A DNA stretch of 64,000 nt from Zelopaecilomyces penicillatus (taxonomy: Eukaryota > Ascomycota > Sordariomycetes > Hypocreales > Pseudodiploosporaceae). A program made the translations under genes and the position numbers. Positions 26,201 through 37,660 of the stretch are shown here, in pieces. The DNA lies in assembly GCA_005765155.1 (NCBI GenBank), contig VCCP01000001.1, positions 1,612,001 through 1,676,000 on the forward strand, written 5' to 3'. Positions within the stretch are counted from its first letter, which is position 1, and each line of letters begins with the position of its first letter. The notes under the pieces were generated by a model. That model was not told where the DNA came from. It saw only the letters and a list, made by a program, of their open reading frames with translations, and did not search any database.

Positions 26201-26729
26201 TCGCATGTGGTCATCGCCGATTGCACCGAGCGGATGGATGGCGAGCTCCATCTAATTTTGGAGGCGAGACTATGCAAAACATCGTCGATTGCTTCGACCG
26301 TGATTTGGAATTTGCCAATTCGAGGGGGATTGGGCTCGGTGGATATCAGCTTTGTCTCCCTTTCTTTCTGAGAAATGTCGAGTGAGCACTCACTGTACAG
26401 GTAAGGATGCGCTCTACACAATCGGCCAAATCCAACCCAAGTCCTGGCTGCCTATGCACAGCCAGCTCGCCTATACGTGATGACCCGAGCATGAGCGCTC
26501 GGCCAATGATCTTCTCGAGTCTAGGGATCTTTATGCAATAAACGCGATCTGTTCTCTTCTCCGGAAGCAGGGTGGAAAGTAAGGCAGCGACGGAGCTGTC
26601 GGGTGCATCGATTAGATCGCGATGCCGCGCAAACCAGTGTCGGACGGTGTGAACATGCTGCTTGCGGGCGACGGATAATCGTAGGGACTCATCTAGCAAG
26701 TCGCAAACCAGGGAGAATGGAACAGGCAT
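23285..26729 (-). CDS. ATP-dependent DNA ligase family protein (fungal, not clearly LIG4 or CDC9)
   Basis: Minus-strand exons 26729-26394, about 26334-25721, 25669-25576, 25471-25389 and 25334-23285 give about 1058 residues. The exon 2 acceptor is uncertain because the nearest CAG would make an intron of only 26 nt. The nucleotidyltransferase core is intact: motif I KLDGE (lysine near residue 277), motif III LEGELVVY, motif IV EGLVLKP and motif V IKLKKEY. An OB fold should follow. The C-terminal 400 residues are mostly low complexity, with a basic run SSRRKRRQK resembling a nuclear localisation signal, a hydrophobic-acidic IIVISDDEEEE patch near residues 866-877, and a last 120 residues with weak BRCT-like character (WKVLEYLGVLED). 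Expected role: sealing nicks in a nuclear repair pathway; the specific pathway is unknown. Confidence 0.87.
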
Positions 26730-29249
26730 CGCACTCTTGGAGGTTCTCAAGCCATGTCATAAACCATCTCTAGTTTCAGGGATATGGAGATGAACGGTGC
26801 GGGAGGGGTTTGAGGCAATTATAAGGTTTTTTCACAAGGGTATTAGGTTGTTTGAATGTTGAGTGCAGGCAGCAGTTTGCTCAAATCTTATTCAAGCGAA
26901 ACTGAAAGACGTCAGGAAGCCAGTGATTGCAGGCAAACCCCGAGGTTGATGATCAGGTATTGTTCTGCCTGATAAGAACACGGCAGAGCTCGGTCGTCAT
27001 GAGGCTGTTAGGCGCGACGCGATAGACCCAGTGCTCTTTGTGGCACCTTCATGACTGGCTAGCTAAGGCAGTCAAAGAGAAAGAACCCACATAAACAAGT
27101 GCCAAAAGTGCAATATTAAGATAAAAACTATCAAAGCTGAACAACACTGGTCCTCTTTTGAAGGACATTATTCATCTCCCAAGACACATTCCGTACAGAG
27201 ACAAATGTAGACATCATGTATTAACGATAGGATAGCCTGAATGGCACACAGCGCGATACTGACGGGTGGTCACATGAGCAGAAGGCTGAGTCATAGCCTA
27301 GTACTAGACCCCAAACGACCAAGAAGTTGGTGTGCTGCCTTCGTATCACGTGATGTGACAGATGAGCTACTAAACGCAGTGGGCGATGAAACAACACACA
27401 CACCAGCAGCACTGTCCGCCTACTAGCTCATCTGGGCCGGAAATTAATTACAATGCTTGCCCTGAAGTGTGTGCGTTGGCGCCTTGTCTTGCCTGGCAAC
27501 GGGAGGATGCAATCAACGCCGCCCTGATGCTTTTAAGGTTAGCGGGATGGGCTTTTCTGCCAGTTCTCGGCGTAGGCGAATGCAGGTTTCGGGATGAGTG
27601 CAGACTGAGCAGCAGCCATGACAACCGAGCGCCGGGGTAAGCAGCATCCTCATGTTGTGATTATCACCGGTTCCCCAGCAGCGATCTGGCCAACTCCACA
27701 AACTGGCACGTTGCCCCATCCACGCCCCTGAGAACGACTAGGGACGTCTGACAACCTTTGAGAACGACCGGGAAGTGGAAACATTTGGGAACGACTGTCC
27801 ATAACGGCCTGGATGATCCACCACCCCAGTTCCTCTGGTTGTTGGCGGCCACACCCTGCCTACTGTACAACTCAAGGGAGCTGCCCTGCACGCACGAGTA
27901 CTCGCATGTAGACTACTGCAGTCCGTGAGGCCACACTGCGTGCAATCGAGGCGGATCATCCCAACGCCAGCTGGCTCGACAATCAAGCTGGGACGTGGGC
28001 GTTCAGCACGGCCAATCAGCACGGCCATGGTCATCTCCTTGCTGCATTTGCAGGATCACGAATGGAAATTCTAGTGCCATTGCCATCTGCTGCTATTCGT
28101 AGGGAATTCCATTACGGGGTAGTACAACGCAATACAATCCGCCTTGACCAGCCGTACCCGTAAATAGGTAGACAAACAGAAAAAAATGTCATAGGCTGAA
28201 TTCTCTGCCTCCCTTGCTATTAACCCTTTGGCCCCCCTCTTGCCTCGATTGCTTCGTTCCTCCCGAAACATCCTTTTTATTCACCATTAAAATTCAACAT
28301 TCAGCCAAACACCAAGAATCAGATACAGAAGTGGGCGAGACAGCTGGCAAAGACGGGAGGGCTCAACCAGAGTTTCGTCTCCAAACGTCGCCGTCGAGGT
28401 CACCCCGCTGCCACTGCCGTTGCCACAACTACCTGCACTAATTAAAACCCTTCCGAAGGACCTGGAACCGGACACTTACTCGATCAACCACACGTCAGGC
28501 GCCAGGCTTTTGTTGACACAAATCTCGACACCGCTATTTCCCCATCCTTCTCTGCCCATACTACAGACTATTACTGCGGGCGCTGTTCGCACAATTATTA
28601 CCATTGGAGTCGCAATCACAATCACAATCACAATCGCAATCGCAATCGCCCGATCCCCCGCTCGCCCCCCAGTCTACTGATAAGTCACTCACCGAACACA
28701 GTTCTTCTCGGTGATAATAATAGCAGTCGCTTGTGGTTGGTGCACTGTTCCATCCCTGCCCATAGCCAGGCGACTGGCGCTACAGTGTTACCTATCCAGA
28801 GGTACTTTCTCTGCCTGTACACCCTTTAATTACAGGTACACCTACAGCGACGAACCCCCTGTTGCTGGGCGCCCTGAATCGTCCAATGGGCTGTTCCTGA
28901 GACTGAACCAGCGAGCACAGCCTGCCCTGGCACTCCACTCTCCTGGCCCTGCACTACCAACTATGAGCCGAGCCGCCTGATTTCAACCCTCACCCGTTCC
29001 CTCATGAGCGGCCTGCTTCTGCGAATCTGTGCCGTCGACCGTTGCTCTCACGATCTCTTCAATGAGTATCAACACCTAACCCAAGTCCATAAGAAAGCGC
29101 TCCTCAATAGAGAAGCAGCAGCAGCAGCCACTGCCCGTTCGCGGCGTCGCAGAGCCATCCGTGCTCCAGTCACTCTTTTACAAAAACACCGTCAGGTCCA
29201 CGGCTACCGTTCATTACCGTTACCAAAGTCTCTGTGGAGGCATCTGGAT
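26730..29249. other. Spacer between the ligase and DUF4048 genes
   Basis: This is a divergent arrangement, so both promoters lie here. ACGCGA at 27017 is the only cell-cycle-box-like element near the ligase. Three diverged copies of a GAACGAC unit lie about 27 bases apart at 27730-27795. A (CAATCR)n repeat lies at about 28611-28649. The part from about 28,200 to 29,249 is C/T-rich and is likely the leader of the DUF4048 gene. It is open in frame from 29004. Confidence 0.5.
28611..28649. repeat. (CAATCA/CAATCG)n hexamer repeat
   Basis: Six or so copies of a six-base unit, the early copies CAATCA and the later ones CAATCG, about 600 bases upstream of the DUF4048 start codon. Confidence 0.8.
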
Positions 29250-30881
29250 ATGGCTTCACTACAAGAAATCCGTCGTCGTCCTTCCGCTGCGGACCGCACT
29301 CCATTGACTGAGTCGGTCATCGCTGCCAGAGCCACAACGACAATGTTCGCTTCGCCCCCTGACATGACCCGGCCTGGCATGTCACGATCCGCATCATCAA
29401 CATCCATCAAAGAGTCCAGTCATCGACTCAATGACGCGATACAGTCTCACAGGGACGGCATCAGTATCAACATGACGATGCCCCCACCACCTCTCCCACA
29501 AGACGATGGGATGTCAAAGCGTCACTCCCGTGGTTCCTCTGTGGCTTCCCGGCATATGAACCGTCTTTCCCTTACACTTCCTATCGCTCTTCCAACGAGT
29601 GACTTCTCACGAGGCTCCCCATCAACAGCGACAACTACATCTGCCACGACAATTGGCATGGCTGCCTCGCTACCCCCGACGCCAATTGAAACACCCCGCT
29701 CCGCCTCACCCTCGGATACTGACGAATTTATAATAGCAATTGCGGCACAGGAGAGGCGAGTCTTGGAGCTTCGCGAGGAACTATCCCGAGCAGAAGCGGA
29801 TCTCATCAAGCTCAAGCGGGAATGGACGTCCAAAGAAGGATTGAGCAAGAGGGTAGACAAGCGTCACTCTGACTTGACAAAGCACATGACTCCTACGACC
29901 ATAGACGATGATGGGACATCTCGTCGCAGTGTGGATCTAGATCGCAGAAAATTGATGCTACTCCAAACTCAAAATCAGAACACTCCCACCCAAGGACGTC
30001 GTAGGGTCATGCGTGGCGGGCATGCTCGAACCCTGTCTCTTCTCTCACCGGTGAAACCGGAAGGATTTTCTCTGCACGATGACACCCTATCAGACACAGT
30101 CACTCTTCCATCGATAGAACGAAGGACTGCCCAGCTCACAAACCCTAATCTGGCCAAACGAGCATCCTGGCAGCCTCGAACCCAACAGACAGCATCTGTT
30201 GTTGGTGTGCCCCAACTGGTTGAGGACTTCAAATTGGGACTTCGAGCATTCGTGGAAGATATTCGTCAGATTACTGTGGGGGATGAACCTGTAACCGGCC
30301 AGCCACAGCGATCTATTCCAGCTGCCGACAGTCGCAACGGCGTCGCCAACAAAGATCAATCCACGGTTCGAGCAAAATCAAATACCGAACGGCCTAGCAC
30401 GGCAACAGCTACATCAATGTACAACGCCAAGACTCCTGAAGCTGCGCCAGAAAAGAAGACTGGCAGAATGAAGCACTTTTCCTGGACGCCACTTGGATTC
30501 GACTCTCTTGACGACAACGACTGGTCGAATTGGGACTCGCCGGCTTCATCCAAGTCTGCTCGTTGGAGTGGCTCGACAATCAATAGCGGATCAGACGATA
30601 TTCAATCTATCCCTGAAAATGGAGAAGTTGTGACACCATCGTAAGCGACACATGCAAGTTGCCTCCAGGTTGACTCTAGTGCTGACATGCAGACATTTAG
30701 CAAACCAAAATCATCAAATATTGGGACACCGATATTGACTCCAAGTCTGGAGGATATCTTGCCCAGTGTCGTCAACCGCCTGACGCCCAGTAGCATCAAG
30801 CGCACAGCCACAATTCTCATGGATGAGTGGGAAAAGTCTTTGATGGCTCCGGAGTCCCGAATCCAGGAGAACAGCGCATAA
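29250..30881 (+). CDS. DUF4048 domain protein, disordered, with putative NDR kinase sites
   Basis: Exons 29250-30640 and 30701-30881 give 523 residues. The sequence matches the fungal DUF4048 family: a Ser/Thr/Pro-rich N-terminus, a charged coiled-coil near residues 160-195 beginning IIAIAAQERRVLELREEL, and a C-terminal block with WSNWDSP. No function is established for the family. Two HxRxxS motifs (HSRGSS at 92-97, HARTLS at 258-263) fit the NDR/Cbk1 kinase consensus. The single intron has a good branch point (CTGAC); if it is retained the frame stops immediately at the donor, removing the last 60 residues. The frame is open upstream to an ATG at 29004, adding 82 residues; I prefer 29250 because the extension is low complexity and reads like leader sequence. 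This start choice is moderately sure. Confidence 0.82.
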
Positions 30882-32110
30882 GAAAAATCGTCACTAGCGT
30901 CGTATAAGAATTCAAGTAAATGCACATGTCTACTTACTGTGGGCACCACATGGAAATGCACAGAATTTGGTTTGGGTTGAAGTGTTTGAGAATTATTGCA
31001 AATTGGAAATCATTTTGATGTCTGGAGGATCATGGATCAAAATCTAACGGCCTGCTCGGATTGAAGGCCTTATTTGTTCAGGAATACTTTTGCAAAAGAT
31101 GAATCTCTTGCTTCCCTGATAGATTTAGACCGTCTAGATAACGAACGAGGAATGAATATCACGTATTAATGAATTTGTCAGGCAGCAACTTCCTTAATCA
31201 CAACACTGTGCGTGAATGTTCCGCTTTTCTAGTTGACACGAAACCTATCATTCTTTAGTTAACCTGAACGTCTAACCTGACTATCTCCTCCTGGTTTTGA
31301 TGGTTCGACAGGAGGAGAAACTGACACGGCATTCTCTCAAGTTTATACTGTATTGCTACAAAGTTGGGGGTGTACGAAAGACAACAGGTATTTGTTATAA
31401 GGGGACGTTTAGCAAAGTCTTGCGCAGACGCTCAAACTACCATCCGTATCCCGAAGCGAAACCAATCCCGTCCCTCAACTTCCGCTTTCCCGAATCCCGG
31501 CAATTGGTAATAGAGCGCCGCGCAAAACCCTCAGCCAATTGAACCTGATGGACATAATGATGACAAAAGACGTCCTCGGCGTTACACTAAATGCAGCCAC
31601 AACTGCCAGCGACCGACGATGTAGGATTGCCGAAAGCCAGAGAAACTCGTATTTTAGCCTCTCTACTTACCATTCTGTGCGATTTTTATGACCTAATGTG
31701 TGCTCGTTCGGCATCCAAAGAACACCTTGTGATCAACGCCAGTCAATTTATGAGACATTTGTGCGTCCTGCTCGCAGGAGCTGCATTCTGATAGGCGTTG
31801 AGAGGAAACGCAAATGGCGTTGTGGCGTTATATATGGATTGGGGTGCCAGCTCTTGAAGTTGCAACATGATTCCACTGCCCCTGGTCTCAATGACTATTG
31901 GGGGAAAAGATGCATAAAATCCCAGCAATATCCCCTTTGTGTTTCTACACATTGTATCACCCTTCAGACACTCGTGATATCTGGTTTATATATTTTTTCT
32001 CTTAGCCCTGAGAACAGCAAGTCACTCTACACATATGAGCACATATGATAAACAATTATAAAACACAAGACACCTGAGCACTTATAGAAACATATCGACT
32101 TACACCAACC
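30882..32110. other. Spacer between the DUF4048 gene and the monooxygenase
   Basis: No gene seen. The left part is probably the DUF4048 3' UTR. AT-rich sequence from about 31,000 to 31,300 and 31,950 to 32,110 flanks short unsupported frames. The immediate leader of the monooxygenase (32,040-32,110) is A/C-rich. Confidence 0.6.
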
Positions 32111-33105
32111 ATGTCCACTCGACCATTTGTGCCTGCGTTTCCACCCACTGAGAAGCCATTCCTCTTCGCCCCCTCTTTAGCATCAAAGACCCCAGTTACT
32201 GTATTTGACGTAAGTATTGCTATATTCAAACATAAATCCAACATAAGACTGCTAAATCTTCTTCTTATATCTTGCTATTTGACTGACATCAATCTCTCTG
32301 CGTCTTCACATAGCGAATCCTACCTGGTAAAGACGCAATCAAGTTGCACAAAACCCTCCTAGGTGGTGCTCTCTTTCAGCTCTGTCTCTCAATTCTGCTG
32401 CCAACTCAATGGGCAATCGTACCGACAGCTTGTTTTATTCTTATCACTTTTATCAACGGTGTCATCGATGCCTCAAAGAACCCAGTACTAACCCCGGCCG
32501 CCTATCTGGCCAACGTCGTCCCTGGTCGCGTCAGTCCCCAGCTACCGTCCCTAACTGGTGACCATGGCTTCAAGTCTGGAGCCCAAAATGTCGTCGTCTT
32601 TCACGTGGGTGTTCAATGGAACCACCCTCTTGGTGCCCGGTGCCCTGGCGGACCCGAAGTTTTCGCCATGTTTCGAGCTCTGGCCACAGACATTGCCATG
32701 CGCCGCGATGAACTTGGCCTCCTGAGTGTATCTAGATGGCAAAACAATGATGGCTACAGTGCTGAGGGTAAAACAACCATGCTTACTTACTACTTCAAGG
32801 ATGAAGCTAGCATCCGAAAATTCGCCCACGAAGACATGCACCGTAAAGCCTGGAACTGGTACACAGCACTCAAAACCAACACACATATAGGCGTTTTCCA
32901 TGAGACCTTTGCGGTGCCACCACATGCTTACGAGGCAATATATTTTAACTGCAGTCCTCTTCTGTTGGGCAACGGAATGGACAGGTGTAAGACCAAACAG
33001 GGAGAGAAGTGGGTGAACACTCTCGTCAAAGCTGATCATCCAAATCTGAAGACGGCAAACGGAAGGATGGGACGAGACGCAAAAGGAAATGTCAGAGATT
33101 ATTGA
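32111..33105 (+). CDS. DUF4188 family monooxygenase (Af470/Fma-MO-like)
   Basis: Exons 32111-32209 and 32314-33105 give 296 residues. An N-terminal pair of hydrophobic segments (about residues 45-75) is followed by a cytosolic or lumenal domain with the DUF4188 hallmarks: VGVQWNHPLG, then LLSVSRWQ, the run YYFKDEASIRKFAHEDMHRKAW split over two short motifs, and HIGVFHETF with IYFNCSP. The characterised member is the fumagillin-cluster oxygenase Af470, which oxidises a terpene intermediate; the fold is a dimeric alpha+beta barrel. The substrate here is unknown. The adjacent gene is a secreted GH-like protein and no terpene cyclase or polyketide synthase is present within the window, so it may act in detoxification or as an orphan tailoring enzyme. 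Confidence 0.88.
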
Positions 33106-33466
33106 GTGCTCCTTTGCATGAGATAGCGACATCAGATACACATTTCCTTTTGAGTTGTCACTCGTAAATTTCTAGAAGGCAATTCATAAAAATGAGAAAC
33201 ACCTGGTGGTTGCCATTTTTGGGCCCGGCCTTTCCCTTTTGCCGTTGGATTTTCGTATTGATGAGCTTCAGGGAGTACACAGTTTTGTTGTTACTTGGAA
33301 ATTGGAAGCAGAAATGTGGAATTGAGCGGGGTGCAAGAGATTGGGTTCGAATTCGTACCTCTACGTGTGGTTTTGAGGCACTGATAACATGTTCTCTCAA
33401 CGATTTAAATGCTAAATATGATTCTCATTGAAGAATACTCGGAATACGTTCTTCTCAATTGTGTGG
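33106..33466. other. Convergent 3' ends of the monooxygenase and GH-like genes
   Basis: About 360 bases that hold both 3' UTRs. Short frames on both strands have no support. Confidence 0.65.
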
Positions 33467-35345
33467 TCATGTAGTTAGTATAATCATGTCTGTCGACATT
33501 GCTCCTAATCTCCCAACTTGAACCTCGTGATTTTGAATATCCCAGGTCGCGTTTCCCCAGACAATAGACTTGATACCCTTGGGTGATAATGACGTTGGCA
33601 GGGTAATTCTGATGTTCTCTTCTATGGGGTCATAGCCACCGTTGACAACAGACAGAAACACCTCGTTTCCCAACTCCCAATACGCAACATCAAGAACTTC
33701 AATCGCCGGCACATCAAGCTGCTGCGCCTGGCCTAATACAATAAAATCTCTCACTGGCGCCTTCGTCACTACTGTGGCAAATTTTCCATGTATTTTTGCC
33801 AGGTCGTCACTGGTCGGCCACACCCACGAGATAATCGACTTTGCATGGTGGTTGAAAGCAAGTGCATTCATGGCTACCTCTTCCAGGACCGTCGGATCGC
33901 GGAACCAGTAGTCCTCGCCATGGAAACTCTGTGGGTTATGCGCTTTTGTCTTGGGCCACAAGCCTAGCCAGTCCTCGTAGCGCTTCAGGTTATCCAATCT
34001 ATTTGAGACGTCCTGTACGTTGCCCTGACAATTATCGCAACCGCAATCCCCATAAGTCGTGTTGCATGGTGTGCCCCATTTGGAAAAGGTGCTGTTGATC
34101 GCGATCGGGTAGACATCCTCCATAATGAAGTCGGCGGCTACAGTGTATTCTTTGAAATAGTAATCTTGACAATTAAGAGTCACTGAAACAGGATGATATG
34201 GGTCAATCTTCCGAATGGCTTCACGAGCTTGAACAGGCAAGTGAAATGGATCTTGCCAACCATCAGGCCTGAGAATGTAGTCAGATTCTCTTCGTCAGTA
34301 AAGCATGATTTGAGAAAGTCTCTTTCAAATTCTGGGGGGGATTGCAGAGAAGAACTTACTCATCGTAACCCCAATATGCGTAGATGGCGTCAAAATCTTT
34401 GATTATCGACACTTGCTCATGTACTGCCGTTAGGTTTTTATAATAACCGCGAAGATCGTACATGAACTTCAAATCGATAGAATCCATAAACTCAAAGGCA
34501 GGCCTAGAGTTCAAAACAGGCGTCAGAGGCACCATGCCATTGAGCCCAAGTCGTGCATAAGCCTCGATCTTGGAAATGTTGTCCTTTTCGCAGAGGAAGC
34601 GGTCACATGAGGCATAGAAGCCATACGGAAGCAACGGCTCAAATTTACCTCTAGTAGCCTTGTTGCGGAATAGCATACCACCGTTCATGTTGTCAAGTTT
34701 TGTGACGCTGCCTGTCGTTTTCTCCGGAAGCAGGTAGAATTCGCTGGTGGCAGTAATGTTGGGCTTGCCACTCTCCCCTGCGCCAAACAGAATTACCTCG
34801 TAGGGAGCGAATCTCGGTTTGAGCTTGGCTAGATCGAATTCAAACAAATTTGCTTTAGAACCGACTTTGACCTTGTTGGAAACTAGAACGTCGTTATTGG
34901 ACATGAGGTTAATGGTAAAGTGAACTGGCGCTGCTTTATCGGGCGAGTCAAGGCTCGGCCAGGGCTGACCATACCACTTGGATATTTCAGCATTGACAAC
35001 AAATTCGCCCTTTGTCTCGCCTTCGAGATATAAACTATAACGAGGTTTGAATTGGACATTCAGACCCGGCCCATTGGGCAGCGCAGGGGGCTCAGTTGTC
35101 TGGCCACCTGGGTCAAAACTCGGAAACCTGTAAAAGTCAACAAGTTAGTCAGGTGATGAAGCACGGCGAGGTCTTCTTGCCATGGGAGAGGATGCCTTGG
35201 GAGAATCTGAATGAATCACTTACTCTGGTTTGTAAACTTTGCCGCACCATCTGGGCCATTCTGGATGGTTGCCTGTCTGTTCATCACCCGACAAGCCCAG
35301 GCCACTGAACAGAAGCACCAGTGTGAATACGCTGTACATAAACAT
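33467..35345 (-). CDS. Secreted glycoside-hydrolase-like TIM-barrel protein
   Basis: Minus-strand exons 35345-35224, 35127-34360 and 34268-33467 give 563 residues; both introns are required by phase. Residues 1-19 (core YSVFTLVLLFSGLGL) form a signal peptide. A beta-rich N-terminal part is followed by a barrel-like segment: AYARLGLNGMVPLTPVL, then AIYAYWGYDEPDGW, where an Asp-Glu pair sits at the strand end as in many retaining glycosidases. Then comes a cysteine-rich loop (CGCDNC), HGEDYWFRDP and ISWVWP. A small beta domain ends the chain. Fungal relatives are annotated only as glycoside hydrolase superfamily or catalytic-core proteins; I cannot assign a CAZy family or substrate. Several N-glycosylation sequons (NIT, NLT, NST, NTT, NAT) fit secretion. 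Confidence 0.82.
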
Positions 35346-37660
35346 CCTTATGGTTTTGCCAATCTGAATTGTCACAATGAGTCGTGCCTATCGTTTATCC
35401 CACGGTGCCGAGGGTTGATAGCTCTGAAAGGCAGCGAGGAGTGGCGGCCATGGCCTGCCTGACCAAGGGCAGATGAGGGGAATGCACGCGACTGCTGCTA
35501 CGACATGATGATCTGCTACTGCCAGTTGACGACGAGTGTGTGCATTTCATCAAAGGCTTGCAGAGCTGCAACGTCGCACTGCAGTGTGCATTCCAGGGCA
35601 ACTCAGTGCCTCTCGGCGATCTTCAGTCACTCCATCACCGGAATCGCTGATCGCCAAACGTGGTTTCCTGATCTGGCAGGTGCCGTGGCCACTGCCGGTT
35701 GTTCCTGGCTGCTGACAGACAGAGCTTTCTCCTCATCCCCCACCTTTGACGACGAGGCATCGCCAAGTCAAGAAGCACTGAACCTCTGTTTGTTTTCACC
35801 ACTTCAGCCATCAAACAGCGTCCAAATCCTATAAAAGAAAGCCGGTTCCACCGCCACTCCCACTGAGTCGGTTACTTCATTTTAATCCCGGTTCATGCCT
35901 CGGTTGAGACTGAGGCAATCAACAGTCAGCATCATTTACCTTGCTACAATAACTCCAAGTGTCATGGCCAATTACTAAACCCACCAGCTCGCTTCCTTTC
36001 CACACATTCGTCCAATTTTCCAATCGTCCAATGTGCGGTCTATTTAATGCGTTGTTGACAACAGGCTCATACAGCAAGTCTCCAAGCGCGAGCGCCGAGC
36101 GCGAACGTGTCCAAACAGGGGAAGGGGTTGTGTTGTGCTCCGCCACAAACTCATCTCCTTCATAGCGAGATCTCCAGCTGTAATAAACGAGTGCTTACGT
36201 GGGCGTAGGGCCCAAAACCACTGACTTGCAGAAGACATGTCAAATATTCTCTGTCGCCGTGGCAGTTATAAACTTGTCTTACTGGATCATCCTAGTCCCT
36301 GTTTCCCACTGCTTGACAACGTTGTTATGGTTCTTCCCCTTCGACAAGCGGTTGGGCCTAGCACAGTATTGCCATCAACAAAGTTTTCCTATTTTTGGAG
36401 ATTCCACCTTTTCCTGTCTGAGTTAGGTCAAGATTTATTTGTCTCGTTTGTTGCCGTCTATTACTCGCAGACGTCAACTGCGCTGGTGGCTACCCCCACA
36501 GTGTCAATTCATACAAACCAAAACAGCAAGTTAAACCTGCAGAGGCTGAACTGCATTCCTAAAACTTGAAACCCATTTTAGGGTGTGCATAAATTACAAC
36601 ATGTCTGAATACGAGGCATTGCGCGTCAATCACGAGTCAATTGAGGCCTGCAAGTGACGAAGGATCCCAAAGAGGCTAATAGTAGGAGCTGCACTGCCTC
36701 ATCCCATATCCACCACAACGCGAACCTCACCATCCAGTCGTTATGCTTAGGCCGGGTGTCGCTCCCGTATGCCGTGAAAAACATCCCGAATTAGGTGTTT
36801 GCTAATGCAGGGACGGGCTGAATGGCTAAATGGTTGAAAGTGTTTTGGCAAATGTCCCCCTGGCGCACGCGTCGCAGCAGGGTACACAATCTGAGCAGTT
36901 GTGTTCTCAGGACAACTATTGCCATTTGGTGGATTGCATTTCCATTAGGCTTCCTTTGATTGAATGTTCTTGACTCTAAATGCTGGCTCATCTAGTGCTA
37001 ACAAATCATAACCAAGATCTTTCTTGTTGCAATTCACAATAATAAGAAACTAACAACGAGCACCAGCGTGTGGAGCTTCTGCCACAGGCCCATGTAGGCA
37101 CCATGATCCCCAGGGTCTCCGTTTGCTAAGTCCGGGCTGGCACTCTTTTGAGTCGATATGTTTCAGGTTGTGCGCACTTATATCTTACTGGATCACAATC
37201 GGGCCAAGGTAAACAGGCTGGCTACCAGGGTGCGGTGCAGACGGGAAAAGGGTTGACAATGCTCATCACATATGCCAACCCCAATGTAGATCCAGCCCTA
37301 GCCGCATGGGTTGAAGTTACCGAAGACGTCGGATCATGCCTTGACACATTCGTCCCGCACTATTATGGTGACGTCCATGTTGTTAAAAGTTCAGCCCACA
37401 CTGTTGTGGGTTACTGCTCGTTCCTCGTATTAGCCGCTTCATTCGGGTGTTCCGCCGGGCCTCCATCACGACATCTCCGCTCATAAGTGCAGAATGTGAA
37501 CCTTGAGGTCCAACACGAAGTGGTTAAATATATTCTTCTTTCTCTTCCACTCCCTGTACTGCCTTCCGATATAGCACATGATTGACCTATCAAGCTATAT
37601 TATTGTTAGCTTGGTCGAAAGCAAAACAGTATCTGATTCCCTTTGTCCAAGCTTGCAAAC
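35346..37660. other. 2.3 kb spacer with no supported gene
   Basis: It lies between two genes that point away from each other and so includes both promoters. A TATAAAAG element lies at about 35830-35837 on the plus strand with no gene after it for 1.8 kb. The frame at 37148-37486 (112 codons) has no motif or splice partner. No transposon ends or tRNA boxes were found. Confidence 0.5.

Noticed and set aside
26365..26393. 26-nt intron in the ligase gene ending at the nearest CAG
   Set aside because: Too short for the spliceosome; a later acceptor near 26335 fits phase and family sequence better.
33333..33350. GGTTCGAATTC resembling a tRNA B box
   Set aside because: No A box at the right distance and no acceptor stem pairing could be formed.
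37148..37486. 112-codon frame in the spacer before the GH76 gene
   Set aside because: No family resemblance, signal peptide or splice partner.
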